DNA of 64,000 nt from Pseudomonas eucalypticola (GTDB lineage Bacteria; Pseudomonadota; Gammaproteobacteria; Pseudomonadales; Pseudomonadaceae), in NCBI RefSeq assembly GCF_013374995.1, contig NZ_CP056030.1, forward strand, positions 5,860,501-5,924,500. The letters are read 5' to 3'. This document shows, piece by piece, positions 16,914 to 25,938 of the stretch (its first letter is position 1; every line of letters starts with the position of its first letter). The notes under the pieces are model-generated. The model was not told where the DNA came from, searched no databases, and was given only the letters and a program-made list of their open reading frames with translations. The position numbers were made by a program, and so were the translations under genes.

Positions 16914-16943
16914 CGCCTCGGTCAGCCGGGGCGTTTTTATTTT
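16914..16943 (+). terminator. Attenuating terminator between pqqA and pqqB
   Basis: CGCCTCGG (16914-16921) pairs with CCGGGGCG (16926-16933) with one G-T wobble around a TCAG loop, followed by TTTTTATTTTT. It lies between pqqA and pqqB, so it should end most transcripts after pqqA while some continue, giving more PqqA than PqqBCDE. The stoichiometry is inferred from position. Confidence 0.85.
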
Positions 16944-16965
16944 TGAAGTCAGACACAGGCCTGCC

Positions 16966-17877
16966 ATGTACATCCAGATTCTAGGCTCCGCTGCCGGTGG
17001 CGGTTTCCCCCAGTGGAACTGCAACTGCGTCAACTGCAAGGGCTACCGCGACGGCACCTTGAACGCCAAGGCGCGCACCCAGTCATCCATCGCTCTGTCC
17101 GACGACGGGGTCAATTGGGTGCTGTGCAATGCTTCGCCGGATATCCGCGCGCAGCTGCAAGGCTTCGCCCCCATGCAGCCGGCCCGCGCCCTGCGCGATA
17201 CCGGCATCAGCGCCATCGTGCTGCTGGACAGCCAGATCGACCACACCACCGGCCTGCTCAGCCTGCGCGAAGGCTGCCCGCATCAGGTATGGTGCACCGA
17301 CATGGTCCACCAGGACCTGACCACCGGTTTCCCGCTGTTCAACATGCTCAGCCACTGGAACGGCGGCCTGCAATGGAACCGTATCGAGCTGGAGGGCACC
17401 TTTACCATCCCGGCCTGCCCGAACCTGCGCTTCACCCCGTTCCCACTGCGCAGCGCGGCGCCGCCGTATTCGCCGCACCGCTTCGACCCCCACCCGGGCG
17501 ACAACCTGGGGCTGCGCGTGGAAGACCTGCGCACCGGCGGCAAGCTGTTCTACGCGCCGGGCCTGGGCCAGGTGGATGACACCCTGCTGGGCCACATGGC
17601 CGACGCCGACTGCCTGCTGGTGGACGGCACGCTGTGGGACGATGATGAAATGCAACGCCGTGGCGTTGGTACCCGTACCGGCCGGGAAATGGGCCACCTG
17701 TGCCAGAACGGCCCTGGCGGCATGCTCGAGGTGCTGGACGGTTTGAGCAAGCCGCGCAAGGTGCTGATCCACATCAACAACACCAACCCGATCCTCGACG
17801 AAGACTCGCCCGAGCGCGCCGAAGTGGTCCGCCGTGGCGTCGAAGTGGCCTACGACGGCATGAGCATCGAGCTGTAG
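16966..17877 (+). CDS. pqqB: PQQ biosynthesis protein PqqB
   Basis: The 303-residue protein has the metallo-beta-lactamase fold. It starts [19 protein letters not shown] and has the zinc-binding cysteines of NCNCVNCKG, then [12 protein letters not shown] and [13 protein letters not shown]. PqqB is regarded as the iron-dependent hydroxylase that oxidises the Glu-Tyr intermediate before ring closure. The length is that of the family (about 300). pqqC begins 10 nt after the stop. Confidence 0.96.
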   Translation: MYIQILGSAAGGGFPQWNCNCVNCKGYRDGTLNAKARTQSSIALSDDGVNWVLCNASPDIRAQLQGFAPMQPARALRDTGISAIVLLDSQIDHTTGLLSLREGCPHQVWCTDMVHQDLTTGFPLFNMLSHWNGGLQWNRIELEGTFTIPACPNLRFTPFPLRSAAPPYSPHRFDPHPGDNLGLRVEDLRTGGKLFYAPGLGQVDDTLLGHMADADCLLVDGTLWDDDEMQRRGVGTRTGREMGHLCQNGPGGMLEVLDGLSKPRKVLIHINNTNPILDEDSPERAEVVRRGVEVAYDGMSIEL

Positions 17878-17887
17878 GAGTGTGAGC

Positions 17888-18643
17888 ATGACTGACACCA
17901 AGGCAATGTCCCCCGCCGAATTCGAGCAGGCCCTGCGGGCCAAGGGCGCCTACTACCACATCTACCACCCCTACCACGTGGCGATGTACGAAGGCCGCGC
18001 CACCCGCGAGCAGATCCAGGGCTGGGTGGCCAACCGGTTCTACTACCAGGTCAACATCCCCATGAAGGATGCGGCGATCCTGGCCAACTGCCCGGACCGC
18101 GAAGTGCGCCGCGAGTGGATTCAGCGGCTGCTGGACCACGATGGTGCTCCCGGCGAAGACGGCGGCATCGAAGCCTGGCTGCGCCTGGGCCAGGCCGTGG
18201 GGTTGGACCCCGACCAACTGCGCTCCCAGGAACTGGTGTTGCCCGGCGTACGCTTTGCCGTGGACGCCTACGTCAACTTCGCCCGGCGTGCCAGCTGGCA
18301 GGAGGCGGCCAGCAGCTCGCTGACCGAGCTGTTCGCCCCGCAGATCCACCAGTCGCGCCTGGACAGCTGGCCGCAGCACTACCCCTGGATCGACCCGGCC
18401 GGCTACGAATACTTCCGCACCCGCCTGGGCCAGGCCCGTCGAGATGTGGAACATGGCCTGGCCATTACCTTGCAGCACTACACCACGGCTGAAGGCCAGC
18501 AGCGCATGCTGGAGATTCTGCAGTTCAAACTGGACATCCTGTGGACCATGCTCGACGCCATGACCATGGCCTACGAGCTGAAACGTCCGCCCTACCACAG
18601 CGTTACCGACCAGCGTGTCTGGCACAAGGGGATCGCTTTATGA
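17888..18643 (+). CDS. pqqC: Pyrroloquinoline-quinone synthase PqqC
   Basis: This 251-residue, all-helical enzyme catalyses the last step, ring closure and eight-electron oxidation of AHQQ to PQQ by oxygen without a cofactor. Landmarks are [42 protein letters not shown] and the C-terminal [16 protein letters not shown] 17888 is preferred over GTG 17882 because AGGAG (17876-17880) sits 7 nt before it. The ATG of pqqD overlaps the pqqC stop. Confidence 0.96.
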   Translation: MTDTKAMSPAEFEQALRAKGAYYHIYHPYHVAMYEGRATREQIQGWVANRFYYQVNIPMKDAAILANCPDREVRREWIQRLLDHDGAPGEDGGIEAWLRLGQAVGLDPDQLRSQELVLPGVRFAVDAYVNFARRASWQEAASSSLTELFAPQIHQSRLDSWPQHYPWIDPAGYEYFRTRLGQARRDVEHGLAITLQHYTTAEGQQRMLEILQFKLDILWTMLDAMTMAYELKRPPYHSVTDQRVWHKGIAL

Positions 18644-18915
18644 GTCTCGACCGCAACCTGACGCCCACGTGGCGCCCCGGCTATCGTTTCCAGTACGAGC
18701 CCGCGCAGAAAGGCCATGTGCTGCTCTATCCTGAAGGGATGATCAAGCTCAACGACAGCGCCAGCGCCATCGGCGGCCTGATCGATGGCCAGCGCAGCGT
18801 CGCCGCCATCATCGCCGAACTGGACAAGCAGTTCCCTGGCGTACCCGAGCTCGGTGACGATATCGAGCAATTCATGGAGGTCGCTCGTGCAGAGCACTGG
18901 ATCGAACTTGCCTGA
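18640..18915 (+). CDS. pqqD: PqqA-binding chaperone PqqD
   Basis: The 91-residue protein carries the PqqD/RRE fold that binds the PqqA peptide and presents it to the radical-SAM enzyme PqqE. Conserved features are [24 protein letters not shown] and the C-terminal helix DIEQFMEVA. It starts at ATG 18640 inside the end of pqqC and overlaps pqqE by 29 nt, consistent with coupled production of partner proteins. Confidence 0.95.
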   Translation: MSLDRNLTPTWRPGYRFQYEPAQKGHVLLYPEGMIKLNDSASAIGGLIDGQRSVAAIIAELDKQFPGVPELGDDIEQFMEVARAEHWIELA

Positions 18916-20047
18916 GCTGCCGGCCACGCCTGCGGTCGGCCTGCCCTTGTGGCTGCTGGCCGAGCTGACCTACCGCTGCCCGTTGCAGTGCCCGTACTGC
19001 TCCAACCCCCTGGACTTCGCGGCCCAGGGCAAGGAACTGACGACCGAGCAATGGTTCAAGGTATTTCGTGAAGCCCGGGAAATGGGCGCTGCGCAAATAG
19101 GTTTCTCCGGCGGCGAACCGCTGGTGCGCCAGGACCTCGCCGAGCTGATCCGCGAGGCCCGCCAGCTGGGGTTCTACACCAACCTGATTACCTCGGGCAT
19201 TGGCCTGACCGAACAGAAAATCGCCGACTTCAAGACGGCTGGCCTGGATCATATCCAGATCAGCTTCCAGGCCAGCGACGAACAGGTGAACAACCTGCTG
19301 GCCGGTTCGAAGAAAGCTTTCAAGCAGAAGCTTGAAATGGCCCGCGCCGTGAAAGCCCATGGCTACCCCATGGTGCTGAACTTCGTTACCCACCGGCACA
19401 ACATCGACAAGATCGACCGCATCATCGAGCTGTGCATTGCCCTGGAAGCCGACTTCGTCGAGCTCGCCACCTGCCAGTTCTACGGCTGGGCCGAACTCAA
19501 CCGCCTGGGCTTGCTGCCCACCAAGGAACAGCTGGTGCGGGCCGAACGCATCACCAATGAATACCGGGAAAAGCTGGCGGCCGAAGGTAACCCCTGCAAG
19601 CTGATCTTTGTCACCCCGGACTACTACGAGGAACGCCCCAAGGCCTGCATGAACGGCTGGGGCAGCATCTTCCTCACGGTGACCCCCGATGGTACCGCGC
19701 TGCCTTGTCATGGCGCACGGCAGATGCCGATCCAGTTCCCCAATGTGCGCGAGCACAGCATGCAGCACATCTGGTACGAGTCGTTCGGGTTCAACCGCTT
19801 CCGCGGCTATGACTGGATGCCCGAGCCGTGCCGCTCCTGCGACGAGAAAGAAAAGGACTTCGGTGGCTGTCGTTGCCAGGCATTCATGCTGACCGGCGAT
19901 GCCAGTAATGCCGACCCTGTGTGCAGCAAATCCGCGGACCACGGGATCATTCTCAAGGCCCGCGAAGAATCCGAGACTGCCACTCAGACGATCGAACAAC
20001 TGGCCTTCCGAAATGAACGAAACTCGAGAATCATCGCAAAAGCCTGA
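18887..20047 (+). CDS. pqqE: PQQ biosynthesis radical SAM enzyme PqqE
   Basis: PqqE makes the carbon-carbon bond between Glu15 and Tyr19 of PqqA. The radical-SAM motif is RCPLQCPYC with Cys31, Cys35 and Cys38, followed by FSGGEPLVR. The C-terminal SPASM region has the auxiliary-cluster cysteines in [25 protein letters not shown] and DPVCSKS. The GTG at 18887 is chosen because GGAGG (18876-18880) lies 6 nt before it and the 386-residue product then matches the family. Any longer start would lie deep inside pqqD. Confidence 0.94.
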   Translation: MQSTGSNLPELPATPAVGLPLWLLAELTYRCPLQCPYCSNPLDFAAQGKELTTEQWFKVFREAREMGAAQIGFSGGEPLVRQDLAELIREARQLGFYTNLITSGIGLTEQKIADFKTAGLDHIQISFQASDEQVNNLLAGSKKAFKQKLEMARAVKAHGYPMVLNFVTHRHNIDKIDRIIELCIALEADFVELATCQFYGWAELNRLGLLPTKEQLVRAERITNEYREKLAAEGNPCKLIFVTPDYYEERPKACMNGWGSIFLTVTPDGTALPCHGARQMPIQFPNVREHSMQHIWYESFGFNRFRGYDWMPEPCRSCDEKEKDFGGCRCQAFMLTGDASNADPVCSKSADHGIILKAREESETATQTIEQLAFRNERNSRIIAKA

Positions 20048-21848
20048 CCTGTTCAGCGCCGCCCAGGCTGTGGCCGCCGGCACCGACTTCGCCGAACTGA
20101 AAGTCGGCCCCGCCGGCCTGTTCTGGAACGAATTCCGCCCCCAGGACGCCGCGTGCCGCATCTGGCACTGGCACGCCGGCCAGGCCCGCTGCCTGACGCC
20201 CGACGGCTTCAGCGTGCGCAGCCGGGTGTATGAATACGGTGGGGGTTCATTCTGCCTCGCAACGGGCGGGCTGGTGTTCGTCAATGAAAGCGACCAGCAG
20301 CTCTACACCCAGGCAACCGACGGCACGGCCCCGCGCCAGCTGACTGCCGGCCAGTACCGCTACGGCGATGTGCAGTCGGCCGGTGAGCGTGTCCTGGCTG
20401 TGGAGGAAAGTCACGAACCCGAGCAGGTAATGCACCGCCTGGTCAGCATCGCCTTGGCTGATGGCCAGCGCCAGGTGCTGGCCGAAGGCGCCGATTTCTA
20501 TGCCTCCCCGACCTTGAGCGGCGATGGCCAGCGCCTGGCCTGGATCGAGTGGAGCCGGCCTCACCAACCCTGGACCAGCACCCGCCTGCTGACCGCGCGG
20601 CGGCTGGCGCCTGGCGAATGGAGCACCCCGCTTCAGGTGAACAGTGCCGCTGAGCAGTCACTGCAGCAGCCACGCTTCGATGCCCAGGGGCGTCTGCACT
20701 GCCTGTCCGATCTCGATGGCTACTGGCAACCGTGGGCCGAGACCGACCACGGCTGGGCCGCGTTGCCTGCATCGTCCGCTGACCATGCCGGCGCCCCGTG
20801 GCAACTGGGCGCGTGCACGTGGCTGCCACTTGCCGACGGGCACTGGCTGGCCACCTGGTTCGACGATGGTTTTGCGCGGCTGGGCATTTGCGCGCGTGAC
20901 GGCAAGGTCGAGGACTACAGCGGTGAATACACCCGTTTCCGCAGCCTGGCGCTGGATGACAATAGCCTTTATGCCATAGCCGCCTCGGCCACTTGCCCGC
21001 CTGCCGTGATCGCCATCGACCGCCACAGCCGCCAGGCACGTATCCTGGCCGGTGGCGTGTTGCCGTTGCCCGCCGCGCAGGTCAGCCGCCCGCAACCGCT
21101 GCGCTATGCCAGCGGCGACGGCCATGCCCATGGTTTCTTCTACCCGGCCATGAACGGCGACAGCCAGCCACCGTTGGTCGTGTTCATCCACGGCGGTCCC
21201 ACCTCTGCCTGCTACCCGGTGTTCGACCCGCGCATCCAGTACTGGGCCCAGCGCGGCTTCGCCGTGGCCGACCTCAACTACCGTGGCAGCAGCAGCCACG
21301 GCCGCGCTTACCGCCAGGCCCTGCACTTGCGCTGGGGTGAAGCCGACGTGGAAGACGCCTGCGCGGTGGTCCGCCACCTGGCGGATCGCGGCCTGATCAA
21401 TCCCGACCAGGCGTTCATCCGCGGCGGCAGCGCGGGGGGCTACACCACCCTGTGCGCGCTGGCGTTCCACGATGTGTTCCGCGCAGGCGCCAGCCTGTAT
21501 GGCGTCAGCGACCCGCTGGCGCTGGCCAAGGCCACCCACAAATTCGAAGGCGACTACCTGGACTGGCTGATCGGCGACCCGCAACGTGACGAAGCCCGCT
21601 ATCGCGAGCGCACGCCGCTGTTCCACGCCAGCAACATCAAGGCCCCGGTCATCTTTTTCCAAGGCGAACTGGATGCCGTGGTGGTCCCCCAGCAAACGCG
21701 CGACATGCTCAAGGCTCTGCACGACAACGGCCTTCCGGCTGAAGCGCACTTCTACCCTGAAGAACGCCATGGCTTTCGCCAGGCAGCGAACCTGGCGCAT
21801 GCCCTGGAACAGGAGTGGAAGTTTTACCGGCGGGTGATCGAAGCCTAG
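20013..21848 (+). CDS. S9 family prolyl-oligopeptidase-like peptidase of the pqq operon
   Basis: This 611-residue cytoplasmic serine peptidase has a beta-propeller N-terminal part and a C-terminal alpha/beta-hydrolase domain. The nucleophile is Ser473 in RGGSAGGY, with Asp554 (GELDAVVVP) and His586 (ERHGF) completing the triad. It overlaps pqqE by 35 nt. S9 peptidases are found in pqq operons of several pseudomonads and may help degrade or process PqqA, but a direct role is unproven. The stop codon falls inside the left end of a palindromic repeat. Confidence 0.88.
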   Translation: MNETRESSQKPDLFSAAQAVAAGTDFAELKVGPAGLFWNEFRPQDAACRIWHWHAGQARCLTPDGFSVRSRVYEYGGGSFCLATGGLVFVNESDQQLYTQATDGTAPRQLTAGQYRYGDVQSAGERVLAVEESHEPEQVMHRLVSIALADGQRQVLAEGADFYASPTLSGDGQRLAWIEWSRPHQPWTSTRLLTARRLAPGEWSTPLQVNSAAEQSLQQPRFDAQGRLHCLSDLDGYWQPWAETDHGWAALPASSADHAGAPWQLGACTWLPLADGHWLATWFDDGFARLGICARDGKVEDYSGEYTRFRSLALDDNSLYAIAASATCPPAVIAIDRHSRQARILAGGVLPLPAAQVSRPQPLRYASGDGHAHGFFYPAMNGDSQPPLVVFIHGGPTSACYPVFDPRIQYWAQRGFAVADLNYRGSSSHGRAYRQALHLRWGEADVEDACAVVRHLADRGLINPDQAFIRGGSAGGYTTLCALAFHDVFRAGASLYGVSDPLALAKATHKFEGDYLDWLIGDPQRDEARYRERTPLFHASNIKAPVIFFQGELDAVVVPQQTRDMLKALHDNGLPAEAHFYPEERHGFRQAANLAHALEQEWKFYRRVIEA

Positions 21849-21992
21849 GGTCTGTATGAAATGTATTCCAGCGAAGCCCAGGCAAGGCGAAAACAGGCGA
21901 GGAAGCGGAGTTTACGTGTTGTAAATGAGCATTCCGAGCCTGTTTTCACCGCAGCATGGCCGAGTTGGGATGCATTTCGTACAGAGCCTAGG
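21844..21992. repeat. 149-bp imperfect palindromic repeat (MITE- or REP-like)
   Basis: The ends CCTAGG (21844-21849) and CCTAGG (21987-21992) begin outer arms of 23 bp that match at 20 positions as inverted repeats. Pairing continues inward through GAAAACAGGC/GCCTGTTTTC and TTTAC/GTAAA to a short centre. No reading frame or transposase is present, so it is a non-autonomous or structural element. The left end has overlapped the stop codon of the S9 peptidase gene. Confidence 0.7.
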
Positions 21993-22003
21993 GCAGGCGG
22001 TGC

Positions 22004-22063
22004 TCAGCCAATCTTCAAGGTCACGGGCTTGCCGATCCGGCTGAGCATATCGATGAGGCGGTT
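22004..22063 (-). pseudogene. Remnant of an XRE-type antitoxin C-terminus (possible)
   Basis: On the minus strand 22063-22004 reads NRLIDMLSRIGKPVTLKIG and then stop. This resembles the last residues of XRE-family antitoxin-like regulators (typical ending: RLIDML.RLG..V.I.). Its upstream part is missing, because the Pmp3 gene stop lies there in a different frame. It is probably a decayed 3' fragment. The match is short and based on memory of the family pattern. Confidence 0.35.
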
Positions 22064-22220
22064 ACCGTTTGGCGATGATGTAAACCGCATGCACGATTCC
22101 GGGGATGTAGCCGCACAGGGTCAGCAGGATGTTGAGCCAGAACGCCCCGCCAAAACCGACTTGCAGGAAAACGCCCAGCGGTGGCAACAGAATGGCGACG
22201 ATGATGCGGATGAAGTCCAT
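22062..22220 (-). CDS. Pmp3/UPF0057 family small membrane protein
   Basis: This 52-residue protein has two hydrophobic helices. MDFIRIIVAILLPPLGVFLQ and FWLNILLTLCGYIPGIVHA, followed by VYIIAKR, is the textbook Pmp3 (YqaE) pattern. Homologues are inner-membrane proteolipids linked to salt and stress tolerance. The start at 22220 has an AGGAG ribosome-binding site 7 nt upstream. It lies downstream of the RsmY-type RNA on the same strand, beyond that RNA's terminator. Confidence 0.92.
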   Translation of the reverse strand: MDFIRIIVAILLPPLGVFLQVGFGGAFWLNILLTLCGYIPGIVHAVYIIAKR

Positions 22221-22385
22221 GGTACGGCTCCTGGAGATTGATACCTGATTGACATCACTGCTACCGAAGTCGTTCCACCGAATTCCAGCGTTGGCGGTGT
22301 GGGACTGGCGGGCCCCTTCCCGAGCTTCGCCCGGTCTCACAGGGTTGCCACGGTCCGCTGCTACGAGGGATTTATTGAGGGCAAA

Positions 22386-22506
22386 AGAAAACCCCGCCGA
22401 AGCGGGGTTTTTCAGACTGTATCCTGACATCCATTTCGGCCCACCGTCCTGTGGCGGGTTCCTTACGTGTCCGTGTTCTGCTTGGCGCTTCCTGCGCGAC
22501 GTCCAT
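22386..22506 (-). ncRNA. rsmY: RsmY-type regulatory sRNA
   Basis: This roughly 120-nt minus-strand RNA has seven GGA motifs (plus-strand TCC at 22422, 22430, 22447, 22460, 22470, 22490 and 22502). Several are in hairpin loops: GCGC/GCGC around AGGAA (22485-22497), and CCCGCC/GGTGGG with GGA in the loop (22440-22458). It ends in a GC hairpin plus T-run (22411-22388). A -10-like TAATAT lies at 22518-22513 and a GacA box at 22563-22580, about 65 nt before the inferred start. The segment GCGCAGGAAGCG is as I remember RsmY. RsmX/Y/Z RNAs sequester RsmA/RsmE and relieve translational repression. The exact 5' end is estimated. Confidence 0.88.
22388..22411 (-). terminator. Rho-independent terminator of RsmY
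   Basis: AAAACCCCGC (22388-22397) and GCGGGGTTTT (22402-22411) form a perfect 10-bp stem, with a TTCG tetraloop when read on the minus strand, followed by CTTTTGC. It ends the RsmY transcript and any read-through from the acyl-CoA dehydrogenase gene. Confidence 0.9.
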
Positions 22507-22562
22507 GGAGCAATATTACCCATGGATCCGACCTGCCGGTATCGCCGAACGCCACCGCGCAA

Positions 22563-22580
22563 TGTAGGAAATTGCTTACA
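22563..22580 (-). promoter_or_regulatory. GacA upstream activating sequence
   Basis: On the minus strand the site reads TGTAAG-N6-CCTACA, 11 of 12 positions of the known GacA box TGTAAG-N6-CTTACA. It lies about 65 bp before the inferred RsmY start, the usual distance. The region 22519-22562 between box and -10 has no recognisable -35, as expected for an activator-dependent promoter. The box begins 3 bp beyond the end of the upstream dehydrogenase gene. Confidence 0.85.
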
Positions 22581-22582
22581 TT

Positions 22583-24361
22583 CTAGAACTGCTCCGCATC
22601 GAGCAGAAACAGCGATTCACTGCCCGCCTTCACCGCCGTGGTCAACGAGTGGATGCGCGGCAACAGCCGGGCGAAATAGAAGCGCGCGGTACCCAGTTTG
22701 CTGGCATAAAAGTCTTCCTGCCCCTCCTTGCCCAGCGCAGCCTTGGCCATCAGCGCCCACATGTACGCGTAGGCGGTGTAACCGAACACATGCAGATACT
22801 CCACCGACGCCGCGCCAATTTCGTTGGGGTCATTCTTGACCCTGTCCAGCAGCCAGGCAGTGAGCTCATCCAGGTTCGTCAGCGCGGCGTCGAGCGGCTG
22901 GGTGAATTCGCCCAGGGCAGGTGCCGCGGTCTTGATGAAGTGACGAATCTCATCGGCGAACAGCTGATAGAACGCGCCGCCACTGCCGATGACCTTGCGC
23001 CCCACCAGGTCCAGCGCCTGGATACCATTGGTACCTTCGTAGATCTGGGTAATGCGCACGTCGCGCACCAGCTGCTCCTGGCCCCATTCACGAATGAAGC
23101 CGTGGCCGCCGAACACCTGCTGGCCATGCACAGCCGTTTCCAGGCCCAGGTCGGTCAGAAATGCCTTGGCCACCGGGGTCAACAGTGCCACCAGATCCTC
23201 GGCGCGCTTGCGGGTGGCGGGGTCTTCGCTGTACTTGGCGGTGTCGAGTTGCAGGGCCACGTAAGTGGAGAATGCCCGCCCCCCCTCGTTGCAGGCCTTC
23301 ATGGTCAGCAGCATGCGGCGCACGTCCGGGTGCACGATGATCGGGTCGGCGACCTTGTCCTTGGCCTTGGGGCCGGTGGGCGAGCGGCTCTGCAGGCGGT
23401 CGCGCGCGTATTCGACCGCGTTCTGGTACGAGCGCTCGGCCGAGGCCAGGCCTTGGATACCGACCCCCAGGCGCTCGTAATTCATCATGGTGAACATGGC
23501 TGCCAGGCCCTTGTTCGGCTCGCCCACCAGGTAACCCACGGCGGCGTCGAAGTTCATCACGCAGGTGGCGGAGGCCTGGATGCCCATTTTGTGCTCGATG
23601 GAGCCGCAGCTCACGATGTTGCGCGCCCCCAGGCTGCCGTCGGCATTGACCATGAACTTGGGGACCAGGAACAGCGAAATGCCCTTTGGCCCGGCTGGCG
23701 CGTCCGGCAGCTTGGCCAGCACCAGGTGGATAATGTTTTCGGTGAGGTCATGCTCGCCGCCGGTAATGAAGATCTTGGTACCGCTGACTTTGTAGCTGCC
23801 GTCGGCCTGGGGCTCGGCCTTGGTGCGGATGATGCCCAGGTCGGTACCGGCGTGGGCTTCGGTCAGGCACATGGAGCCTGCCCAGGTACCGGCGTACATG
23901 TTGGGCAGGTAAATGGCCTTGAGTTCTTCGCTGGCATGGGCATTGAGCGACAGGCACGCGCCGGCCGTCAGCATCGGGTACAGGCCGAACGCCAGGCTGC
24001 TGGAGTTGACCATTTCCTCCACTTGGGCAGATACAGCCTTGGGCATGCCCATGCCGCCATAGTGCGGGTCGCCGCCCACCCCAACCCAGCCGCCTTCGGC
24101 GTAGGTCTGGTAGGCCTGAGGGAAACCTTGCGGGGTAGTCACCACGGTGTCTTTCCAGTGGCAGCCTTCCTCGTCCGAGGCGCGGTTCAGGGGCGCGATG
24201 CTGCGGCTGGTGACCTTGCCCGCCTCTTCGAGGATCGCCTCGACCGTCTCGGCGTCGACCACTTCGGCCAGGGCCGGCAGCTGCGCCCACAGGCTGGCGA
24301 CATCGAAAACTTCATTGAGGACGAAGCGCATATCGCGCAGGGGCGCTTTGTAGTCAGCCAT
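22583..24361 (-). CDS. Acyl-CoA dehydrogenase, large (about 600 aa) DmdC-like type
   Basis: This 592-residue flavoprotein oxidises an acyl-CoA to the trans-2-enoyl-CoA. The start [20 protein letters not shown] is supported by a GAGG ribosome-binding site. Family blocks include MCLTEAHAGTDLG (substrate/FAD binding) and GGHGFIREWGQEQLVRD, which also contains the ACAD signature region. An extra C-terminal helical domain (DUF1974/DmdC-like) makes it about 200 residues longer than classical ACADs. The P. putida KT2440 neighbours of the same type are, as I recall, inducible dehydrogenases for phenylacyl-CoA or long-chain substrates; the substrate here is unknown. Confidence 0.92.
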   Translation of the reverse strand: MADYKAPLRDMRFVLNEVFDVASLWAQLPALAEVVDAETVEAILEEAGKVTSRSIAPLNRASDEEGCHWKDTVVTTPQGFPQAYQTYAEGGWVGVGGDPHYGGMGMPKAVSAQVEEMVNSSSLAFGLYPMLTAGACLSLNAHASEELKAIYLPNMYAGTWAGSMCLTEAHAGTDLGIIRTKAEPQADGSYKVSGTKIFITGGEHDLTENIIHLVLAKLPDAPAGPKGISLFLVPKFMVNADGSLGARNIVSCGSIEHKMGIQASATCVMNFDAAVGYLVGEPNKGLAAMFTMMNYERLGVGIQGLASAERSYQNAVEYARDRLQSRSPTGPKAKDKVADPIIVHPDVRRMLLTMKACNEGGRAFSTYVALQLDTAKYSEDPATRKRAEDLVALLTPVAKAFLTDLGLETAVHGQQVFGGHGFIREWGQEQLVRDVRITQIYEGTNGIQALDLVGRKVIGSGGAFYQLFADEIRHFIKTAAPALGEFTQPLDAALTNLDELTAWLLDRVKNDPNEIGAASVEYLHVFGYTAYAYMWALMAKAALGKEGQEDFYASKLGTARFYFARLLPRIHSLTTAVKAGSESLFLLDAEQF

Positions 24362-24480
24362 GGCAACCTCGCAAAAAGGAGTGGGGACAGAGGAGAAATC
24401 CAGTGTACCCCAACAACTTTTGCGACACATAGGGTCGTCATGTGACTGAAGAGTCATAACTGGTCACCCGCGAAATGTCA

Positions 24481-25815
24481 TCAGGCGGCAGCGTTGCGCA
24501 CTGCACCCCTGCGATTCTGGCCGTAGCCCATCACGCAGTTACGCCCCGCGCCCTTGGCGCTATACAGCGCTTCGTCGGCCGATTTGAGCACTTGCTCCGG
24601 GGTGCGGTGGTCCACCAACCGCTCGGCGACCCCAATGCTGATGGTCACCGACACGGCGGAGGCCCCAGGCCCTGAGCGGCGCTGGCGGCCCTGCTTGTCA
24701 TCCTGGGGGCGGTTCTCGGGGTTGCGCAGCTGTATGGAGTAGTTGGCGATGACCTCGCGGATGGCTTCCAGGTGCGGCATGCACTCTTCCATGGTCTTGC
24801 CGGCAAACACCAGGGCGAACTCCTCCCCCCCATAGCGGTAGGCGCGCCCGCCACCGGTGACCTTGCCCAGCTTGCTGGCCACCAGGCGCAGCACCTGGTC
24901 TCCTACGTCGTGCCCATGGGTGTCGTTGAATTTCTTGAAATGGTCGACGTCGGTCATCGCCAGCACATAGTTGCGCCCCAGGCGCTGCATGCGCTCGTTC
25001 AGCGCACGGCGCCCGGGCAGGCCGGTGAGCTCGTCACGGAAGGCCATCTGGTAAGCCTCGTGGGCCACCGCCGCGGCAATCATCAGCATTACCTGGCTGC
25101 ACATGATGTTCAGGGTAAAAGGCAGGATGAATGTCTTGGGCAGCATCCAGAACAGGCCTGTCAAACCCACCACCTGCGCCGCGTGAAGCGGCCGCGGTTC
25201 TCGCAGGTATTGCACCACCAGCAGCAGGAAGGCCAGAAAGAACATCGGGTAGGCCAACTGGATCAGGCTCATCCACTGGCCGTGCAAAGACGGCCAACGT
25301 ATCTCCGCCAGCCAGTTGAGCAACGGCACCGGGAAACTCTGTTCAAGGCCCAGCGCGGTGCTGCCCACCGCCAGCAGCACCGCGAAGCGGGCCACCATGT
25401 CCTGAAACAGGTGCGTGCGCTCCTGCCAGGCGCCGAACAAGCCGAACAGCACCGGCAACAGCAGGCAGCACAGATGGAACACCACAGCGGCATCTTCACG
25501 CACCCGGCCGTTGTCGCGGTAGAAGTCGGTCTGGGTGTCCAGCAGGAAATAGGCGATGTACACCGTGACCATCAGAAACAGCTCGCGCTGGCGGCGGTAG
25601 ACCGCACAGTAGGCGCCGCCGAGCAGCAGCACCAAGGTGGGCAGCACGTTGAACAGAGAGGTGAAGAAGACGTTCAGGTCTCTTACGTAGGCAGCCGCCA
25701 ACCCCGCGAGCAATAACAGCAGCGACGGCAGGAAATGGCTGATTCGAAAAGCGGATAAACGCAGCAAAAGGGTGGGGTCCGATACGATGGCAAGGTCATG
25801 GCATTGTGCCTGCAA
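24481..25815 (-). CDS. GGDEF-domain diguanylate cyclase (membrane-bound)
   Basis: The 444-residue protein has about seven N-terminal membrane helices (roughly residues 25-240, without a recognised sensor domain) and a C-terminal GGDEF domain. The active site is YGGEEF at residues 328-333, so synthesis of c-di-GMP is plausible. The inhibitory RxxD site is absent: RAYR occupies the position five residues upstream. The only in-frame start before the first helix is TTG 25815, which lacks a clear ribosome-binding site, so the start is uncertain. It lies between two acyl-CoA dehydrogenase genes on the same strand. Confidence 0.88.
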   Translation of the reverse strand: MQAQCHDLAIVSDPTLLLRLSAFRISHFLPSLLLLLAGLAAAYVRDLNVFFTSLFNVLPTLVLLLGGAYCAVYRRQRELFLMVTVYIAYFLLDTQTDFYRDNGRVREDAAVVFHLCCLLLPVLFGLFGAWQERTHLFQDMVARFAVLLAVGSTALGLEQSFPVPLLNWLAEIRWPSLHGQWMSLIQLAYPMFFLAFLLLVVQYLREPRPLHAAQVVGLTGLFWMLPKTFILPFTLNIMCSQVMLMIAAAVAHEAYQMAFRDELTGLPGRRALNERMQRLGRNYVLAMTDVDHFKKFNDTHGHDVGDQVLRLVASKLGKVTGGGRAYRYGGEEFALVFAGKTMEECMPHLEAIREVIANYSIQLRNPENRPQDDKQGRQRRSGPGASAVSVTISIGVAERLVDHRTPEQVLKSADEALYSAKGAGRNCVMGYGQNRRGAVRNAAA

Positions 25816-25890
25816 CTGTATCGGCCATTGTTACGAATGCTTAATGATTAAACTCGATTTATTGGCGCCAATTAATCATTTCTTCCATGA

Positions 25891-25920
25891 AAAAACCGCT
25901 ACCCGAGGGCAGCGGTTTTT
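25891..25920 (-). terminator. Rho-independent terminator after acyl-CoA dehydrogenase
   Basis: AAAAACCGCT (25891-25900) pairs with AGCGGTTTTT (25911-25920) around an inner CCC/GGG. On the minus strand it follows the stop of the dehydrogenase gene at 25939, with a T-run. It separates that gene from the diguanylate cyclase gene. Confidence 0.88.
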
Positions 25921-25938
25921 TTAGCGCAGCGGCAAACC

